In this document: positions 32,735 to 42,740 of the stretch, one piece after another | Position numbering within the stretch: position 1 is the first letter of the stretch | Layout: every line of letters starts with the position of its first letter | Assembly: GCA_907165135.1 (NCBI GenBank) | Contig: OU015570.1 | Location: 2,631,525-2,695,524, forward strand | Direction: 5' to 3' | Length of the DNA: 64,000 bases | Origin: Oikopleura dioica | Lineage: Eukaryota; Chordata; Appendicularia; Copelata; Oikopleuridae | Translations under genes and position numbers: made by a program | The notes under the pieces: generated by a model | The model's input: the letters and a program-made list of their open reading frames with translations, nothing else | Databases searched by the model: none | Told to the model about the DNA's origin: nothing

Positions 32735-35700
32735 AATGTGGAAATAATTTTCCAACATCTTCTACTGCCTCAGCATTTCATGATCATGTTAAAATATGCT
32801 CTGGTCGAGTCTGCACAGGAAAGATAATAATTATCAGGATTGTCTAAGTATGCTGTGTTCTTATCAAAAATAAGATTGCAAAAAGCACTTTTCTTCTTTG
32901 GATTTATACAATAATCACCTTGGTAACTGTACGGCTTCCGTCACAAGCAAAGACTATGATGTGAAGCTATTGAAGAGAAAAGATGCCTACAAATGCTGTG
33001 GAAGTCGTCCAACAAAACAGAATGGCCGGGTAAAACGACAGCATGAGATCAGACAATGCGTTTTGCCAACCTGCTTTATATGCTGCCAGAGGATCCCATT
33101 AGAGCATATTGAAGACCACGTGAGTAATCACAAAGATGACTTCGGCTCCGGTCTAGTTCAAGCTGTTAGAGAAGAACCTGTCAGGGTGCAAAAATCATCT
33201 GAAGAGCCTTATCTTCTTGAAAATCAAGAGGCACCGCATTCATCAAAAAATTTGCCTACAGTGTTAACGAAAAATGTCGAGGCAAGTGAGCAGATGCTTT
33301 TTATGCCTCAAGAAGTCGGGATTCTATCAAAATCAACGATAGAGCATTTGGATGCTGACGTTCGTCTCGAAAAAATATCACGCGCCTCTAGAGAAGAGGA
33401 AGGAAGTGTTGAACAGAACCAAGAGCAGGAACTAAACATTCAGCCTCGCTCTATTCTTAAAAAGAATAAAACGACGAATTCTGAGGAAGATGACTCTGAT
33501 CCTGATTGGATAGATGAAAATCCCGCTGAGCGGCTTGAACTTGAAAAAGAAAACTTGATAGGTGCACTTGAAGAAATTGCCAGTACATCTTCCGTTCCAA
33601 GTATTTTGGAAGCTCTGTCAACTTTGAAAACAACCGAGGAAATTAAAAGTGAAATGCAAAACCTGAGTGAGCAGAATCAAAATACTCTCATCAAAATGCA
33701 GCTTTTACCAAGGTTTGTGAAGAGAAAATTTTATAAAAGAATAGAACAATTTATAAAAGATTATAATTCTAGTGAAATAATGAAAAATATGCTTGACAAA
33801 TCAACTTGGAAAAATGAGAACGTGATTTTAAAAGCGGTATTAAAAGAAAATAATTCGCAAGAAAGAATTCATGTTCTTTCCTCGACATTTGGAATTAAGG
33901 ACCGGTCAAAAAGTCCAAAACAATATTGATAGAGTAAATGGAAAAACACCCTATTATAAATATCGGAAAGTTGAGCGACCTCGCTTTAGAAAAAGAAACT
34001 GAAGAAGCTTGCAGATGAAAAAGAATCTGGGGAAAATTATGCCAATTTCAATCAGATCAAATCCGCGAATATTTCATTAGATTGGATTATAAAATTAATG
34101 AATTTTACGATCTCCATCATGTCTATAATCCTATATTTGTTTCGGCAATAGACGCATTTCTTGACGAGAGAGCTTTCATTGATCCGAGTCAAAAGAAAGC
34201 AACTCTAAGGGAATCCTTAATTCTTGACCGCACTGTCTTGAAATATCTTCGTGAAAAATGTGATACGCGAACCCATAAAATTGACTTGCTACGACCAACG
34301 ACTCAGTCTCTGACCACTTCGAGAAGAATACTGAAAAAAACTCTTGAAGAACTTCACGCTGAATTTATTAGTGAATATCCACAGCTTACACACCTAACTT
34401 TGAAGGAGTTCAAAAGTATGACTCCATTTTACTACATTCCGCCCTCACGTACAACGCAAGTTGTATGCGCCTGCGAGATAGGGTCTTAAATCGTGAATTA
34501 TTATAAATTTATTGTCACTGTAATGGAAATCACACCATGATATGATTAAGACCATTTATTAGTCCTGCCTTAACAAGGGAACTTATGAGAAGGCTGCGCA
34601 GAGCCTTGGAAAGAAATTAGGACAGGAGACTCTTTTCTTAGATATCACAGTTCATCGCAGAATCCGTTAACAGGTCCTAACAAGATCTTGAGGATAAAAA
34701 AGCCCCCCTCCATAAGACGTTCCCGCATTGGCAGGCTTCAATTTCAAAGAAATCTTGGAAAGGAGCACCTGTGCAACAACGGACAAACAATATTGTGTCA
34801 CTGATCGTAAAAAGAAGACAAGTTGCTTTGTTCACCCAAAAAAATTCAACATCCTGCAGCGACTGCACTCACAAGAGTTGCGTTGGTCCGGATGAATTTA
34901 TGGAAGACTTTGATCGAGAAATATTCGAAAAAGTCGTACAAATGCATCCTGACGAGACCGTTGCCTTTGACAGATTCGAACTCCTCAAAGCTGGAGTTAA
35001 AGCTGAGACAGCTTTTGTTTCTGGTAGCGAAACTCGCGGTAAAATGCCAATACGGCAATTCTTCGATCAGCTTAAAAGTATGACGAGAGAAACACTTGCC
35101 CATAGCATCGACAAGAGCAGAAATAAAGAAGATCTTAAAGTATATGAACATGGAGATGTTAAGCCAGGGAGTCTTCATCTTGAGCCGAGGGTCTTAAATT
35201 GTATCGAATGAATACGTCAAGTGTGTCTATAAGCAAGAACTTTCTGAGACCCGTGGAAAGCTTGACTACGCCTCGACGTTTGTTCTTCAAAATAATACTG
35301 CGTCACAGTTCGGGATCAGAAAATTCATTAATTTCGCTTGGCTTGTTTACATGAACCCTAAAAATAGCATGAATATCTTCAAGCCGGGCGCCTTGGATTG
35401 AATTGTAACGTTTTAACGGCGGTCGCTCGATGGAATGAAAACGAAATACAAAAAATGCAATACTTTCATTTTCTTATGGAGAAGAAATTTGCCGGAGCGC
35501 CGATTGAGGCGGAAAAAATGATTGTTGAAAATTTTAAAAATCGAAACATAAATTTCACAGTCATTAACAGGATTTCTGAAAGGGTTCGAAAGGGTTAAAA
35601 TTTGCATTTTAATGTTGACGATAATTCCATTATGGCTCGTCGGTAGGTAATGGTCTATTTCGATCTTGCGGATTTATAAGATCTTTGAATTTCCCGAACC

Positions 35701-36395
35701 CTGTTTTACATAATGCGAGCTCTGAATTCAAATCGAGGGAACATTTTCACCATGCCATTTCAAATAACGATGGCCTGCGGAGAACTTATATTTTCAAAAC
35801 CAGCCGCCATGGAAAAGGTATTTTTTCCGCGAAACTAATTCTAGAATTCTGAGGCCTCGTCGATGGCGCCCATAGTCACTGCGCTACCACGATAAAAAAT
35901 GCGAAACTTGTAAATCGCTGTGGTACTCTTGATGAATGCCTCGGATTCTTGAAGGAAAATGAGCAGAAGCTGCGGACAGAAGAAAAAGAAAAACGCGCAA
36001 AACAAAATTTTGCTGGGCGAGAATATGCCATTCTCAAGAATAAAAATGAAGAGACCACGAAATCTTCCGTAAATCTCAACATACCGTCAATTAAATCGAT
36101 TCGTATGATAAACTTCGACGCAGCAAGAGGAGCTCTTTATGCAAAAGACATAGTCTGCAGCTGCGATCTCTGTTCCAGTGGAAAAATTAGTCTCTGTGTT
36201 CGAAATTCTGGAAACACATTTTCCAGAAAAATCGGACAGAAAGACGGAACAATAATTATTGATAATAAAAATCAGCCTCAAAGAAGACCCGTCAATCTTC
36301 GAGAATTATCAAACAAACAAACAATCAGCGATTACGTCTACTCTGCAACAGATATTCAAGCTCAGTTAAGGGTTTTAACGACCGAACGTCATTAA
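32735..36395 (+). CDS. HGKG transposase-like gene with zinc fingers (spliced, partly decayed)
   Basis: Consecutive plus-strand pieces share one protein plan. A first Cys/His cluster (CRKCGNNF...H..H..C) is at about 32740-32830. A long frame (32898-33929) has a C-x2-C-x11-H-x3-H finger (CFICCQRIPLEHIEDHVSNH). Then come PYYKYRKVERPR, a helical part (34082-34489: LEELHAEFISEYPQLTHL, FYYIPPSRTTQVVCACE), CSDCTHKSCVG (about 34855) and SQFGIRKFINFAW (about 35310). SRHGKG is split by a 36 nt intron (35818-35853) and followed by LVDGAHSHC; the frame runs to 36395 with CSCDLCSSGK. The order CxC, CxxC, QF, HGKG-DG resembles a family of invertebrate TE proteins I know only by motif. Several frames must be linked by introns or shifts, so this copy may be inactive. 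Confidence 0.55.
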
Positions 36396-36609
36396 CTAAA
36401 ACAGGGCTATATGCTCTAGAGAACCCTGATTAAGATTGCGCTCTTAAGATTAGAAAATACAAATAAAACAGTCAGTATCCTCTACCCTGTGGCCCGCCAA
36501 AGGTGTGACTCTAGAGCTTTAAAACCTAATTTTCTGTTTTTCTTAAGCGAAATATCAAAATCTTCTCTGAAAGCGGAAATTTCCAAAGTCCGGGGTCAAA
36601 ATCGTTATC

Positions 36610-37071
36610 TTGTCCGAATTTAAAATTCGAGAAACAGATTTTTGCTCATATCCTACATCTTCCGTCGGAAACATGACTCAAGGCACTTATAATGACCCAA
36701 GCCTTAAGAAACGAAAAAAAATTTGTGCACCATTATTGCTGTCATCAAAAGATGAAAACCACGCGGCACTCTTGATCGTTAATGTCAAATCTCGCTCAGT
36801 TACTGTCTATGATACAAATGGGGCTATTGGAAATTATCAAAACGCCATTGATAGTTCGAAAAAAAAACTTCTTGATACTATTGGAAAAATTCTGAATGAT
36901 CAGGGCCCTTGGAAGAAAAAACGCGAAAATGTTCCGCAAACGAATCGTGATTGCGCGGTCTATGTGCTCAACAGGTTAAAAAAAATCTTTAAAATTATTT
37001 GTTGCTTAAAATTATTTATAAAAATTATTAAAGAATTGAGCAAGAATTCAAAGCTGGAACACCAGAAATAA
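36610..37071 (+). CDS. Ulp1/C48-like cysteine protease, degenerate
   Basis: The frame contains LSSKDENHAALLIVNVKSRS followed by VTVYDTNG and, about 60 residues later, VPQTNRDCAVYVLNRL. The His, Asp, Gln and Cys in this order and spacing match the catalytic set of Ulp1/adenain-type (C48) proteases, although the usual His-Trp is His-Ala. Such proteases occur in several large DNA transposons. It directly follows the HGKG gene on the same strand. The tail after the Cys is short, suggesting truncation or an unseen exon. Confidence 0.6.
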   Translation: MSEFKIRETDFCSYPTSSVGNMTQGTYNDPSLKKRKKICAPLLLSSKDENHAALLIVNVKSRSVTVYDTNGAIGNYQNAIDSSKKKLLDTIGKILNDQGPWKKKRENVPQTNRDCAVYVLNRLKKIFKIICCLKLFIKIIKELSKNSKLEHQK

Positions 37072-37640
37072 CATCGTCGAATATTCTTGAGATCAAGGAA
37101 AATCAACTCAAAAAAATTAAGTATGGCAATATTAATAAATACAGTTCATAAATTTAAGTCATTGGGTGTGCAATAAAACAACTCCATCAAAAAGAGTCGC
37201 ACAGCATTCAAGTGAAGTCAATGCTGAATCGAAAAGAGTCCGTTTTTCCTGATCTGGAAATATCACGATTACATTTTTTTTCCTCGTTGTTAAATACAAA
37301 TATTCCTAATTGTTAATTCTTGTTTTTGAAATTCTCTTTTCTGTGAGTAAAAGAAAGGCAAAAGAAAGAAGAAATCAAATCATTGAATTCAGAATGCTTA
37401 TAATTTTTTTTATTGCCCGTGTGACTATAAAATAAAACAGCCATTCTTCAATCAAATCCTGAAACACAGAAGATATTTAATATTTATCATCGATTCAAAC
37501 TGTCTGTATGTTCTCATAACGGAACATGGGTGATGCCTCGACACAGGTCAGAAAAATGAGCGCAATATCTATGTTAGAAAAATGGAAAACTAGTTAATTG
37601 AAAAATTGTTTTCTCCATCTTAAGCGTAAAATATAAGATC

Positions 37641-38011
37641 GGCTGCCCGTTTAGCGCCCCGTCGTTATCTATTTTTCAGAGACCCGTCTAATCTGAACGA
37701 TGAATTATATTCTTCGATTTTGTAGAGCTCCGACTTCTTCACTTTTAGTCTTCTATTTCACTTCTACTTTCCTTTTATTTCTAGTCTGAGTTTCAAAATA
37801 AATCTTTAGATTTTTATAGAGGGCTTTGAAAGAGTCGCTCTCATTCCGAGACTTTGACCAAGTTATCCCATTTTGATATTTTCAAATTGTTTGTATAAAA
37901 GAATAGGCTTTGATGATCATAAAGCAAAAATAATAAAGATAAAATCATTTACCGTTCAGATTTGACGGGTCTCTGAAAAAACGGTCATGGCGGGGCGCTA
38001 AACGGGCAGCC
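37641..38011. mobile_element. MITE with ~58 bp inverted termini
   Basis: GGCTGCCCGTTTAGCGCCCC at the left and its reverse complement at the right continue inward to CAGAGACCCGTC(T/A)AATCTGAACG. No target duplication is obvious. Internal sequence is AT-rich. Confidence 0.75.
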
Positions 38012-38199
38012 GCGCTCAGCCGATGTTCTATCCATAATATCCATGTTCTATCCTTAATATCATACATTAGTTATGGAGTCTTTATGGTTCAAAGGGCATG
38101 AACGAGAGTGCTGGCGCCGACCATGTTTCTTCGGATACGAAAAAACAAATTTCCTTCTCGGAGATTCACAGGACTGTTTGAATATAAAAAGATGATAGA

Positions 38200-38523
38200 A
38201 CAGTTAGGTCTACGCGGAAAAAATACTTTAATGGGGGCGTCCTTATGGAGAGATAATTTTGAACACATTTTCTTAAAGCTCTTGATATGCCTGTTCAGAA
38301 TCGCGAATAAACATCATATCGGGGGTATTGGGAATTCGAGAAAAATTCGATTTTATGGTTTGTGGGCCTCTTTTCGGCGGCCATCATATCTATATCCCGA
38401 TGCCCCCGATACAATTTTTAATCGCGATTCTGAATGAGCATCTTGAGATCTTTAAGTAGACGCGTAAAAATTTTCAAAATATGAGGGTGCGACCTGCTTT
38501 TGGTTTTCCGCGGAGTCCCCTTA
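38200..38523. mobile_element. Fold-back MITE, ~320 bp
   Basis: Long imperfect inverted arms: CTACGCGGAAAA ... GTTCAGAATCGCGAATAAA on the left against GACTCCGCGGAAAACC ... ATTCAGAATCGCGATTAAA (reverse complement) on the right, with CGGGGG near the centre. Boundaries are approximate; no target duplication identified. The frame 38108-38437 overlaps it and is not treated as a gene. Confidence 0.6.
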
Positions 38524-38589
38524 TATATGTGTTTCATTAGCTAAAGTAAGAAATTATTCAAACACCACTTTAGATAAAATATTTCGGAA

Positions 38590-39325
38590 AACACAAATTA
38601 AAGAAAAAAAACTGGATTATTACGTCATATTCTGGTGCCTGTTTAACTGAATTAGCAGTCCTGATGAAAGTAGGACAAATCTGCGATGAGGAAAGAAGAC
38701 CAATTCTTCAAATCAAGAGCCGGAATGCCTGGAACTATGGTGAAAATCTACCGGAGAGATTTTTATGCGAAAATTGCCATACAAATTGTCATTCGCGCGT
38801 CTCCGGAACAGTTCTAGTCTATGCTGGACACAACAATATTCTGAAGGCATCAACACTGGCATTCCAAGATGTTGACCTAGATAAAGCAATTCAGGATAGT
38901 TCTTTCTCTATCTAAATCGTCGCAAGAACATTTTTTTTATCTATGTCCGATTATAAAGATAATTAACAAAATAAAAATAAAAGAACTTTTCAAAGGTTTT
39001 ACATAGAACCCTTACATCGCTGTTTACGAATGCAAGAAAAATCCTCTTTGTTCAACCTTTTCCACTTGCTAAGCCGCTTAGAACAATTGAAGAATCAACA
39101 CAAAAATGGCTCAAGAAGATATTAAGTGCAAAAGTACCTAGCTTAGCTAACTATTATCGAGTAAAACAGGAAGAGGTTTTCATTTAATTGGAAATAGAAC
39201 TAAAAAATTGAATGTTTTTGAGTACCGATTCTTCAGAAGCCTCAAACAGCATTTTTTTTCGCCAGATAAAGTTCATCTGAAAGACAATTATGCTCGTCAA
39301 TTAATCGTCTCAATTATTCAGGTAA
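38590..39325 (+). CDS. SGNH-hydrolase-like protein in several exons
   Basis: Successive pieces resemble the SGNH/GDSL blocks. ITSYSGACLTELAVLM lies at about 38620-38670 (block II-like). SRVSGTVLVYAGHNNILKAS lies at about 38800-38850 (block III, G-x-N-like). ARKILFVQPFPLAKPLRTIEE (about 39035-39100, first 20 residues shown elsewhere as ARKILFVQPFPLAK) is a typical following strand. FFSPDKVHLKDNYARQL (39255-39300) matches block V with D-x-x-H-L. The Ser block is not clearly seen. Short introns or frameshifts separate the pieces. SGNH domains are known in some transposable elements; here it lies inside the 13.6 kb TIR unit. Confidence 0.5.
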
Positions 39326-39931
39326 AATTGAGGATACTCATAGAAGCTTAGATTTAAGGACCCTGCCCCCGGCATCATTCTTTTCGAAAAATGGATATTA
39401 AGCAAACAAGTCCTTAAATAAAGAATATTTTACAGTAACTTCAAATATCTTACTATCTGAAATCTTTGCCTTTTAAATTATTTTTAATAGAGCGTCGAAA
39501 AACAAATTTTAACAGCGAATGACAGTTATCCAGAACCACGGAGTCTTCCTAAACGAAAGAAAGGTATTTATAAACATGAAAAATATGGTCGAAATCCTCA
39601 GTGTTAAAGTTTCAGATCGTCAAACAATCTTCTTTGACTGCTCTAAACTCTCTCTTATGCCGTCGAGAAAAAAAAGTAATTGCTTGTATCTTTATTTTTT
39701 AAATTTTAAAAATATTAAGGAAATTTTCATCGCAGAATGCCTGGATTTTCTGACTGAGAAGATTTTTAAAAGAAGAACAAAACGAGAAGGAACAAACACA
39801 ACATGCCTCATTCTTTTTAGTTTAAAGTGCTTTTTTATTTGCATCTTACACATATGCACGGTATAAAAATTATTTTTTGTTTTTAAAATTGATAAAATAA
39901 TCGTTTTCATGTTTCAAATAAATAAAAATAT

Positions 39932-40386
39932 GTAATTTACCGGCAAAAAAAAGTTGACCTCAAATGACCTCAGATGACCTCAAATGACCTCAAGTGACTT
40001 TAGAGCATTATTTGATTAATTTTTTGTAGTTTGTAATTAAATAAAAGTATATGCTTTATATTTGCAAAATTAATGCAAAACTAATCCTCAAAAAAAAATT
40101 TTTGCAGCCCAAATGTTGCCCGATCTGCTTCAATTTTCGCGAGCACATAGATTCGACTATAGAGTTTCCGAAAAAAAATAGAAAAAAAAATTTGTTATGG
40201 AAAAATTTTGCTCTACGAGCAGTTAAAATTTCGGAATTTCCACCTCTGACAAGTCCAAATCTCGAAAATTTCAAAGATTTGGGCAGACTGTAAAAACGTT
40301 TTTTATACAGTTTGAGAAGCTCTTTCAGATGAGCCATTCAGAAAAAAAAATTTTTTTTTCACCCTGCCACAATTGGAGACTTCTAC
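39932..40386 (-). repeat. Right terminal inverted repeat (455 bp)
   Basis: This is the reverse-complement partner of 26764-27227, with TGACCTCA repeats at about 39956-40000. Immediately to the right, after CCATG, lies a tRNA-like sequence. Confidence 0.9.
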
Positions 40387-40390
40387 CCAT

Positions 40391-40475
40391 GTCCTAGTTA
40401 GTATCGGATAGGGTCGGGTAACATTGCCAATACATTGGTAGAGTGGGATCGAATCCTGCCTGGACACTGTTATTT
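40391..40475 (+). repeat. tRNA-like sequence next to the 13.6 kb element
   Basis: GTCCTAGTTAGTATCGG (A-box-like) and GGGATCGAATCCTGCC (good B box and T arm) with a 3' CTGGACA that partly pairs with the 5' GTCC, followed by a T-rich tail. It is probably a SINE head or decayed tRNA. I could not assign an anticodon. Confidence 0.5.
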
Positions 40476-41054
40476 TTATTTTCTATTGGTGGAACCGCGG
40501 GCTCGCTCGCAGTGAAAACTCGAAACGCGTCGCGGCAAAAGCTTCTCGCCCCGGAGCGTCACCATCAGAGTACGACTGCGCGCTTGAAAGTGGTTCGTTC
40601 CTGAAATTTTAATTCTTCCGAAGGTCATTATCTCGGAAACGGAAGGGATTGGAAAAAAATTAAGAACACAATTACAATACCCCTTTTTTCATTCATAACT
40701 CTCAGAACTAAATTTTGGTCCGATTTGCGTTCGGTCCCTAGGGCAAGCTCGATTTAAGAATGAGGCTGCAAAAGTCATACAATAGAATAAAGCACTACAT
40801 CTCTCCACTCCGATCTTTAGAATTTTCATATCGTGCCTACGAGCTGAATTATTAACACTCGAGAATTCCATTTGAACCATTCGAAGAATCCCGATATGGT
40901 TCGGGCATATCTCGAATGGTTCGGGAAAATTCCGCCGCCGTGCAAAAAGAAATTTGAAAATGACTCAAGTGTAGAATAAAAAACGCGCGCGTAAAGTAGC
41001 ACCACCGAACCGGGCGGCAAAGGGCGGCGCAAGGCTGTGCTATTCAATAGCCCC
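40476..41054. other. Non-coding stretch with a shared transposon-end fragment
   Basis: CCGATTTGCGTTCGGTCCCTAG (about 40719-40740) is the reverse complement of a stretch at 15651-15672. This marks a dispersed repeat end whose partner terminus I did not find at either place. No gene is visible. Confidence 0.45.
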
Positions 41055-41055
41055 C

Positions 41056-41577
41056 ATTTCAAGTGTACATAAGTAATACTCGGATTGGCACTATGAAAAC
41101 AAGTCCACTAAAAAGGTCAAGGTCTCTACGACATACAGTTTTTGATGGAATTTTTGGACATCAACTTTTGGACATTTTTCTAATTTGAACTAGTTTCCTC
41201 GGGACTTTTTTTAAGTGATTCTATGAAATTTATGGACAATTTTGTTCACCAAAATTCTCTTTTTTTTCTGTCAGTTAGTTTTAGTTTCTGATCAAAAATA
41301 TAAATTTTCTATAAAAAGATAAAATTAAAGGTTGATTCCGTGCCCTAGAAATTTTATTTGTCTTTCGAAGGAAGATTAAAAGGTTACGATCGAGTTCTTC
41401 CTCAAAAAAAATTTTTATAGGCGATTTTGGTGGGACATTTCTAGGGAGCGTGTATCAATTTTTTGGAGAAAACCTAGCAACGAAAAATGATTTCTTTTTT
41501 TGAAAAGACCACGGGCTTATCAATGAACTAGGGCTGAAACTGTCAATCCGAATATTTAAGGTACTTATGTATACTTG
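41056..41577. mobile_element. MITE with TTCAAGT(G/A)TACATAAGTA termini
   Basis: TTCAAGTGTACATAAGTA..ACTCGGATTG at the left and reverse complement TTCAAGTATACATAAGTA..TATTCGGATTG at the right form imperfect arms of about 35 bp. Flanks share ATT only. Interior AT-rich, no gene. Confidence 0.6.
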
Positions 41578-42169
41578 AATTCTAGCTTATGTTTTTCGAT
41601 CAAAACTTAGAAAGAAAATAAAAACTTTGGTTCGTATGCCAAATTTTATCTAATTTGAATAAGAAATTCAGGCCTCCTACAAAAGTGACAAAATAGCGCG
41701 TGGCGCTCACTCGGCCTTGTCCCTTAAATCGAGTAAGTCATTGATATCGGTTTATTAAAAAAAATATCAATAAAGAAAATGCGATCATTATTCTCTGAAA
41801 TTAAAACAAAATAGTTCAATTTAAAAATAACTTGATCAAATACAGTGAGTTTTTCCTCTTTGTAAAAATGAGTTTTCGCGGGGCACGTTTTTTCATGTAA
41901 ATAAGCATATACTGTATATATAATATACAAAGTTGATAAATGAAGTAAAGGAGTTTATTTGCAGATCGATTTCGGTCAAAGGACCATCTTCAGTGCAGAG
42001 AACTAAACTATCTGAAAAAGTAACCCAAACATAACTACCTACCGTCTCGGAGTTGAGGACGAACTAGTATTCGTTGAGCAAAAAATAACTGATGCTCTCC
42101 AGTGTTCTAGAGATAAACAATAATTTGGAATTTTTAGTGATTTTCAGAGGCACCAAAATGGTTTCGGTA

Positions 42170-42522
42170 CTTTAATTTAATTACTTAAGGCTGTTTTACA
42201 AAAATATACCGCATTTCGATGTTGCGATAAAGAATACAGACAGCTACAGGGTCTTTCGATGGGCGACTTAGTGTCTCCGAAACTTGCCGATCTGTTTTTA
42301 GACTATTTAGAACGTAAATCAGTTGATCAGTTCATTCAGTGCGGAATCATTCATTCATACAAAAGGTATCTTGATGATACGTTTTTAGTGTATAAAAAAG
42401 GACATTTAGATGAAATTTTAAACGTCTTTCAAAATTTAAATGAAAAAATAAAAGTGACAGTCGAATATCCGATCGAAACAAAATTAAAATTTTTGGATTT
42501 TGAACTCTTATTTTTGCTCTAA
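42170..42522 (+). pseudogene. Penelope-like reverse transcriptase fragment
   Basis: The frame CCDKEYRQLQGLSMGDLVSP continues to LADLFLDYLE, SYKRYLDDTFLVYKKGH and KLKFLDFELLF. The pattern (GLxMGxxxSPxLA, then KRYxDD) is that of Penelope-like RT palm motifs. Only the middle part remains; it ends at a tandem repeat. No GIY-YIG domain is seen nearby. Confidence 0.7.
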
Positions 42523-42740
42523 GCCTTTACTGATAGAACAGAAGGATAGCTTTTCGAGACTTCTCATTTTGCTCTAAGCCTTTACTGATAGAACAGAAGG
42601 ATAGCTTTTCGAGACTACTCATTTTGCTCTAAGCCTTTACTGATAGAACAGAAGGATAGCTTTTCGAGACTACTCATTTTTGCTCTAAGCCTTTACTGAT
42701 AGAACAGAAGGATAGCTTTTCGAGACTACTCATTTTGCAA
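42510..42740. repeat. Four tandem 55-56 bp repeats
   Basis: Each unit reads GCTCTAAGCCTTTACTGATA then GAACAGAAGGATAGCTTTTC and GAGACT(T/A)CTCATTTT. The units are nearly identical, so the expansion is recent. They directly follow the Penelope-like fragment. Confidence 0.9.

Larger units (their letters stand above)
26764..40386 (+). mobile_element. 13.6 kb element with ~460 bp terminal inverted repeats
   Basis: 26764-27227 and 39932-40386 are inverted copies, by eye around 90% identical over about 455-464 bp, starting GTAGAAGTCTCCAATTGTGG. Just outside, CCATG occurs at 26759-26763 and 40387-40391, a 5 bp duplication. Near the inner end of each arm are several GAGGTCA(T/C)(T/C)T direct repeats. 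The interior carries plus-strand spliced genes, among them an HGKG transposase-like protein, a Ulp1/C48-like protease and an SGNH-hydrolase-like protein. No polymerase B, retroviral integrase, RT, helicase or capsid motif was found, which argues against Polinton/Maverick or Helitron. The superfamily is unassigned. Several nested MITEs and frameshifts show this copy is old. Confidence 0.85.

Noticed and set aside
38108-38437. A 109 aa protein gene
   Set aside because: It overlaps a fold-back MITE arm and has no recognised motif.
26764-40386. Polinton/Maverick or adintovirus
   Set aside because: Long TIRs and a Ulp1-like protease fit, but no polymerase B, retroviral integrase, ATPase or capsid motif was found, and the flank duplication is 5 bp rather than 6 with no AG...CT ends.
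40391-40475. Functional tRNA gene
   Set aside because: Good T arm but mismatched acceptor stem and no proper anticodon arm; more likely SINE or tRNA relic.
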